35,325 bases of DNA from Nocardioides sp. (GTDB lineage: Bacteria > Actinomycetota > Actinomycetes > Propionibacteriales > Nocardioidaceae), in assembly GCF_016462705.1 (NCBI RefSeq), contig NZ_JAEMSS010000022.1, positions 1 to 35,325 of the forward strand, written 5' to 3'. The notes beneath the pieces were generated by a model that was not told where the DNA came from, searched no databases, and worked only from the letters and a program-made list of their open reading frames with translations. Positions within the stretch are counted from its first letter, which is position 1. Each line of letters opens with the position of its first letter. This document shows, one piece after another, positions 32,010 through 35,325 of this stretch. A program made the translations under genes and the position numbers.

Positions 32010-32079
32010 CCTGCCGCTGAGCCGAGGGATGGTCTAGCGCTGCCTGACGGGCCTCCCCGCGGCGGACCACACTGCTGGG

Positions 32080-33180
32080 ATGACGGTGGTCTTCGTCTGC
32101 GTAGTGGGAGCGAGGTTCCTGCTGCCCTTGCTCATCCCGAGGTTCCCGCTCCCGGCGATCATCGCGTGCCTGGTGCTGGACGGCGTCGACCAGACGATCT
32201 TCCAGAGCTTCGGCTACGACCCGCCGGGCTACCAGGGCTACGACAAGGCGATGGACGTCTACTACCTGGCCGTGGCCTACCTCGCCACGCTGCGCAACTG
32301 GACGAGCGGGCCGGCGTTCGTCGTCGGACGCTTCCTGTACTTCTACCGACTGGTCGGCGTCGTGGCCTTCGAGCTGTCGCACGCGAGACCCCTCCTGCTC
32401 GTGTTCCCCAACACCTTCGAGTACTTCTTCATCGCCTACGAGGCGGTCCGGGCACGCTGGAGCCCACTGCGGCTCCTGTTGTCCGGCTGGGTCCTCGTGG
32501 CCGCCCTCATCTGGGTCGTGGTCAAGCTGCCGCAGGAGTACTGGATCCACATCGCCAAGCTCGACCTGACCGACCTCCTCGCCGACCACCCGTGGGCGGG
32601 TCTCGTCGTGGGGATCGCCCTGGTCGCCGCTGTGAGCGCGGCGTGGTGGGTCAGCCGGCCCCGTACCCCCGATCCCGACTGGCCGTGGCGGTGGACCGCC
32701 GACCCGCTGCCCGAGCAGATCGACGAGGGCCACGAGGTGGCTGCCTGGCACGTCGAGCACGGACGCGTGTGGTCCTGGCCGACCCTGGAGAAGGTCGCAT
32801 TGGTGTCGCTCCTGTCCGTCGTGTTCGCGCAGACCCTGCCCGGGGTCAGGAGCACCGACCTCGAGCTGGCCGTCAGCACCGGGGTCCTGGTCGTCGTCAA
32901 CGCATCGATCTCCCTGGCCGCGTCGCGGCGCTCGGTGTCCTTCGAGTCGCTGGCGGTCGCCTTCGGGGTCCGCCTGCTCGTCAACGTCGGGCTCGTGGTC
33001 CTGGCGTCGTGGCTGCTCGGCAGCGCGTCGGTCAACGAGGGGGCGACGGTGTTCTTCCTGTTCCTGCTCAGTCTCCTGACGACGATGCACGACCGGTGGC
33101 TCCCGGTCCGCGAGTTCCGGCGCGCCAGCGGACCCGGCGAGGCGCCGGGTCACGTGTCCTCGTCCGGGTCGCCCGCCTGA
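32080..33180 (+). CDS. Polytopic membrane protein, unknown function
   Basis: A 366-residue integral membrane protein I cannot place in a family. Eight or nine hydrophobic segments can be seen, including FVCVVGARFLLPLLIP at the start, LVGVVAFELS, LLLSGWVLVAALIWVVV, AGLVVGIALVAAVSAAWWV, VALVSLLSVVFAQTL, ESLAVAFGVRLLVNVGLVVL and ATVFFLFLLSLL. A Trp-rich polar loop (DPDWPWRWTADPLPEQIDEGHEVAAWHVEHG, about 205-235) separates the halves. Conserved-looking aromatic/acidic segments are DQTIFQSFGYDPPGYQGYDKAMDVYY and FPNTFEYFFIAYE. The ATG at 32080 has only a weak GGG upstream. It stands 70 bases after the LCP gene, so cotranscription is possible but not shown. Confidence 0.8.
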   Translation: MTVVFVCVVGARFLLPLLIPRFPLPAIIACLVLDGVDQTIFQSFGYDPPGYQGYDKAMDVYYLAVAYLATLRNWTSGPAFVVGRFLYFYRLVGVVAFELSHARPLLLVFPNTFEYFFIAYEAVRARWSPLRLLLSGWVLVAALIWVVVKLPQEYWIHIAKLDLTDLLADHPWAGLVVGIALVAAVSAAWWVSRPRTPDPDWPWRWTADPLPEQIDEGHEVAAWHVEHGRVWSWPTLEKVALVSLLSVVFAQTLPGVRSTDLELAVSTGVLVVVNASISLAASRRSVSFESLAVAFGVRLLVNVGLVVLASWLLGSASVNEGATVFFLFLLSLLTTMHDRWLPVREFRRASGPGEAPGHVSSSGSPA

Positions 33181-33200
33181 GGTCGAACGTCACCGAACCC

Positions 33201-33214
33201 GGGACGTTGGACCC
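33201..33214 (+). promoter_or_regulatory. DosR/DevR-like box before the CBS gene
   Basis: GGGACGTTGGACCC matches 11 of 14 core positions of the mycobacterial DosR consensus GGGACTWWAGTCCC and lies 57 bases before the CBS start. It is within a tandem duplication of ACCCGGGACG (33197-33206 and 33211-33220). Confidence 0.4.
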
Positions 33215-33270
33215 GGGACGGCGTCGCCGCGCCGACCCAGACTGGGGCCATCGAGCACCAGGAGGACGAG

Positions 33271-33720
33271 ATGACCACGCGACCCGACCAGGCGGTGTCC
33301 ACCATCATGAGCTGGCCGGTGGCGACCATCGAGCACCAGGCGACGCTGGCCGAGGCGGCCGAGGCGCTGACCGCCGACACCATCGGCGCGCTGCTCGTGC
33401 TGCACGAAGGAGGTCTGGTCGGCGTCCTGTCCGAGCGTGATGTCGTCGTCCACGTCGCGGCAGGGGCCAACCTGTCCCACCTGCTGGTCGAGGAGGTCAT
33501 GGCCACCGACATCGTGACCGTCCAGTCGGACGCCACGATCGTGGAGGCGGCTCGGACGATGGTCGAGTCCGAGGTGCGCCACCTCCCGGTCATGCACGAC
33601 AACCTGATCGCGGGGGTCGTGTCCATCCGCGACGTGGTCGCCGTGCTCGCCGCCGGCGCGTCCGACGACGACGTGCTGGTCGTGCCGAGCGGCACCCGGG
33701 TCCTGGTCGTCAGCGGCTGA
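33271..33720 (+). CDS. Two-CBS-domain protein
   Basis: A 149-residue protein made of a CBS pair, a module that binds adenosine nucleotides and senses energy or redox state. The first CBS (about 8-60) has VSTIMSWPVATIEHQATLAEAAEAL and LVGVLSERDVVVHVA; the second (about 75-130) has EVMATDIVTVQSDATIVEAARTMVE and IAGVVSIRDVVAVLA; the (S/V)xRD segments are the typical ribose-phosphate contacts. The ATG is preceded by GGAGGA. It resembles in size and design the Hrp1-type CBS proteins of the mycobacterial dormancy regulon. It converges on the USP / split-barrel operon. Confidence 0.93.
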   Translation: MTTRPDQAVSTIMSWPVATIEHQATLAEAAEALTADTIGALLVLHEGGLVGVLSERDVVVHVAAGANLSHLLVEEVMATDIVTVQSDATIVEAARTMVESEVRHLPVMHDNLIAGVVSIRDVVAVLAAGASDDDVLVVPSGTRVLVVSG

Positions 33721-33733
33721 CCCAGCCGCTGAC
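33709..33733. terminator. Hairpin between convergent CBS and USP genes
   Basis: GTCAGCGGCT-GACCC-AGCCGCTGAC is a perfect 10-bp stem with a 5-base loop. It includes the CBS stop codon and ends nine bases before the USP stop, so it can serve both genes. Confidence 0.7.
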
Positions 33734-33742
33734 CCGCGTGCC

Positions 33743-34567
33743 TCAGCCTGACGTCGCGTCCACGACCAGCATCGGGACCTGGCAGCGGCGGAGCAGCTCG
33801 CGGACCGTCGCGCCCAGAGGAGCACCGGCGTCGGACCCGCGGTGGTGGCGTCCGACGACCACCAGACAGCTCCCCTCGGCGCGCTCGGCCAGCACCTCGG
33901 CCGCGTGCGCCGCCCCCCGGACCAGGACCTCGACGTCGAGGCCCACGACGGGGAACAACGACGGTGGCGGGTCGTCTCGGACGGCCTGCACCACCTGGAG
34001 ACCCACCCCGCGCCGGGTCGCCTCCTGCAGAGCGACCTCGGCCACCACCCGGTCGCGCACCGGGTCCTCGACCGCCGCCAGCACCCCGGCAGCCTCTCGA
34101 TCCGGACGCCAGCGGTCGGGGACGGCGGCCACCGGACAGTGCGAGACGGCGGCGGCCCCGGCGGTCACCGACATCGTCGGGGTGTCACCGCGCGGTCCGG
34201 CGCCATGGTGCTGGAGCACCATCACGCAGGCGTGGCCGCTGAGCGACTCGAGGGCTGCCACCGCAGACCCGTGAGACAGCTCCGAGCTCACGCCCACCTC
34301 CTCCGGGTCGGTCCCGAGATCACCGACCAGCGCCTTCGCGCGGGCGGCGGTCTCGCCGAGGAGCCGCTGCGCAGCCCGCCGCAGGTCGTGCTCGTCGAGG
34401 CGGAGGTCGTCGGGGACGCAGGACCACCATCCGACCGGACGCTCGACGTGGAGGAGGTGGAGCCCGGTCCCGCGCCGGATGGCCTCCGGGACGGCGTACT
34501 GCAGCGCGGCCTCGCAACCGTGCGGGTCGACCCCGACCAGCACCTTGGGTGGATCGCTGTCCCACAT
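33743..34567 (-). CDS. Tandem universal stress protein
   Basis: A 274-residue protein with two USP domains. The first (about 7-150) begins PKVLVGVDPHGCEAALQYAV and ends with HGAGPRGDTPTMSVTAGAAAVSHCPVAAVP; the second (about 160-271) ends with VVVGRHHRGSDAGAPLGATVRELLRRCQVPMLVV, where G-x2-G-x9-G-(S/A)-T is the ATP-binding pattern, with Ala before Thr here. Such tandem USPs bind ATP and are induced in dormancy or hypoxia in mycobacteria (Rv2623 type). The ATG has GGAG six bases upstream and follows the split-barrel gene by eight bases, forming an operon. Confidence 0.92.
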   Translation of the reverse strand: MWDSDPPKVLVGVDPHGCEAALQYAVPEAIRRGTGLHLLHVERPVGWWSCVPDDLRLDEHDLRRAAQRLLGETAARAKALVGDLGTDPEEVGVSSELSHGSAVAALESLSGHACVMVLQHHGAGPRGDTPTMSVTAGAAAVSHCPVAAVPDRWRPDREAAGVLAAVEDPVRDRVVAEVALQEATRRGVGLQVVQAVRDDPPPSLFPVVGLDVEVLVRGAAHAAEVLAERAEGSCLVVVGRHHRGSDAGAPLGATVRELLRRCQVPMLVVDATSG

Positions 34568-34575
34568 GACGGCTC

Positions 34576-35010
34576 CTACTCGACCGCGCGCCGCGAGTAC
34601 ATCGACGCCTCCGGGTCACCGCCGGAACCGATCCGTCGCCCGGTGAGCTCCGTCCAGGCCAGGCGTAGCTCGGCGGTGCGGTCGCCGCCGGCCCACGGGC
34701 GGGCCCGCTCCCCCGGCGGACGCGGCGCCGGGTCAGCGACCACGATGCCGCGGCCGTGGGCGAGCACGCTCCAGCCGCGCCACCGGTCCTCCTCGACACC
34801 GTCCACCTCGAAGACGAGCCTGCGCCCGTGCCCGTACCGGGCAAGCGTCCCGTCGGCTGTGGTCCGGATGACGACGGCGTCCTCGTGGATCGCGTAGTTG
34901 ACCGGCAGGATGACCGGCCCTCGGGGCGTGCAGAGGCCGACGCGGCCGAACGTGCCGCGGCGGAGCAGTCGTTCGCACTGGACCGGGTCCAGCTCGTGCA
35001 GGGCTGGCAT
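34576..35010 (-). CDS. Pyridoxamine 5'-phosphate oxidase-like split-barrel protein
   Basis: A 144-residue flavin/F420-binding split-barrel protein. Family features are the N-terminal helix LDPVQCERLLRRGTFGRVGLCT, the strand pair GPVILPVNYAIHEDAVVIRT, the loop DGTLARYGHGRRLVFEVDGVEEDRWRGWSVLAHGRG and the C-terminal half with LRLAWTELTGRRI. It is too short and divergent to be the vitamin B6 enzyme; it may bind FMN, F420 or heme. This group is often found beside USP and CBS genes in actinobacterial stress clusters. The USP gene follows at eight bases. Confidence 0.88.
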   Translation of the reverse strand: MPALHELDPVQCERLLRRGTFGRVGLCTPRGPVILPVNYAIHEDAVVIRTTADGTLARYGHGRRLVFEVDGVEEDRWRGWSVLAHGRGIVVADPAPRPPGERARPWAGGDRTAELRLAWTELTGRRIGSGGDPEASMYSRRAVE

Positions 35011-35045
35011 GGCACCAGCGTGACGGCGGCCACACTCTCCGCGCA

Positions 35046-35059
35046 GGGCACTAGGTCCC
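35046..35059 (-). promoter_or_regulatory. DosR/DevR-like box before the split-barrel/USP operon
   Basis: GGGACCTAGTGCCC on the minus strand has the GGGAC half site and CCC end of the DosR consensus (10 of 14 core positions) and lies 36 bases before the split-barrel start. It overlaps the stop codon of the membrane gene upstream. Confidence 0.35.
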
Positions 35060-35325
35060 GCGTGGCAAGGACCCCGGCCAGGAGTGCAGCGCCTCCGAGG
35101 ACGACCACCACAGCCGGCCGTAGACGGCCAGCCCCAGCACCCAGGTCAGCGCCATCGCCGTGCGGACGTCGTCCCTCCACACACCGGCCAGCGAGGCCAC
35201 TCCGGCTCCCACCGCCAGGAGGCACACGCCGAGGCCCACGGCCGCCTGCACGCGAGCCCTCCCGCCCAGCACGTCGGCCCAGGCCACCAGGCGCGCCGCG
35301 TCGACCAGGACCATCAGACCGAGGC
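35051..35325 (-). CDS. Small membrane protein, probably cut by the window edge
   Basis: At least 87 residues with hydrophobic helices VQAAVGLGVCLLAVGAGVASL and TAMALTWVLGLAVYGRLWW, and a possible earlier one in MVLVDAARLVAWADVL. The frame stays open past the ATG at 35314 to the end of the window, so the true start may lie outside. No family is recognised. Its TAG is inside the DosR-like box, 41 bases before the next gene on the same strand. Confidence 0.6.
   Translation of the reverse strand, partial: LGLMVLVDAARLVAWADVLGGRARVQAAVGLGVCLLAVGAGVASLAGVWRDDVRTAMALTWVLGLAVYGRLWWSSSEALHSWPGSLPRGT

Overview
The window is chromosomal, very GC-rich (roughly 70%) and gene-dense, and reads as a housekeeping stretch of an actinomycete. 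Signs are the NdgR-type IclR regulator divergent from leuCD, an HU protein with a long Lys/Ala tail, the F420 enzyme CofC, a DAK2-recG-rsmD-coaD block, a yceD-rpmF-rnc-mutM block and many apparently leaderless genes. Gene content and intergenic repeat style suggest Nocardioidaceae (Nocardioides or a relative); that placement is inference.

Layout. 106-4121 (minus): hot-dog thioesterase and smc. 4320-6361 (minus): a secreted repeat protein of unknown function and an MFS exporter. 6541-9280 (minus): yceD (DUF177), rpmF, rnc, mutM and a 64-residue coiled-coil protein, forming a ribosome/RNA-processing/repair operon. 9388-14494 (minus): DAK2/FakA-like protein, recG, rsmD, coaD, very tightly packed. 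14622-14807 (plus): rpmB with a clear promoter and terminator. 14961-15917 (minus): thiL, divergent from a plus-strand pair (stand-alone Lrp/AsnC ligand domain and a D-Ala-D-Ala-ligase-like ATP-grasp protein that lacks a canonical Mg ligand). 17340-19840 (minus): murF-ddl. 19864-20934 (plus): trans-sulfuration PLP enzyme. 21071-22860 (minus): plsC-gpsA, phospholipid precursors. 22905-23534 (plus): cofC. 23562-24137 (minus): hup. 24311-25051 (plus): GNAT acetyltransferase. 25035-27061 (minus): leuC-leuD. 27113-28679 (plus): ndgR and two related four-helix membrane proteins. 28777-30820 (minus): Ada/AlkA fusion and ogt, alkylation repair. 30864-33720 (plus): LytR-CpsA-Psr protein, an unknown polytopic membrane protein and a two-CBS-domain protein. 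33743-35314 (minus): tandem USP, flavin/F420 split-barrel protein, and a membrane protein cut by the window edge.

No tRNA, rRNA, CRISPR array, prophage or insertion sequence was seen, and no gap between genes exceeds 300 bases. The most interesting signals are regulatory or cryptic: (1) DosR/DevR-like boxes in front of both arms of the CBS / USP / split-barrel cluster, suggesting a small dormancy-type stress module; (2) two divergent gene pairs whose -10 elements overlap by two bases on opposite strands; (3) the Ddl-like paralogue with a substituted metal ligand; (4) an inverted-pair intergenic repeat that starts at the stop codons of two unrelated genes; (5) a C7 run near the 3' end of mutM that decides whether the protein ends normally or runs into the next gene; (6) a secreted repeat protein with a switch-like 5' leader.
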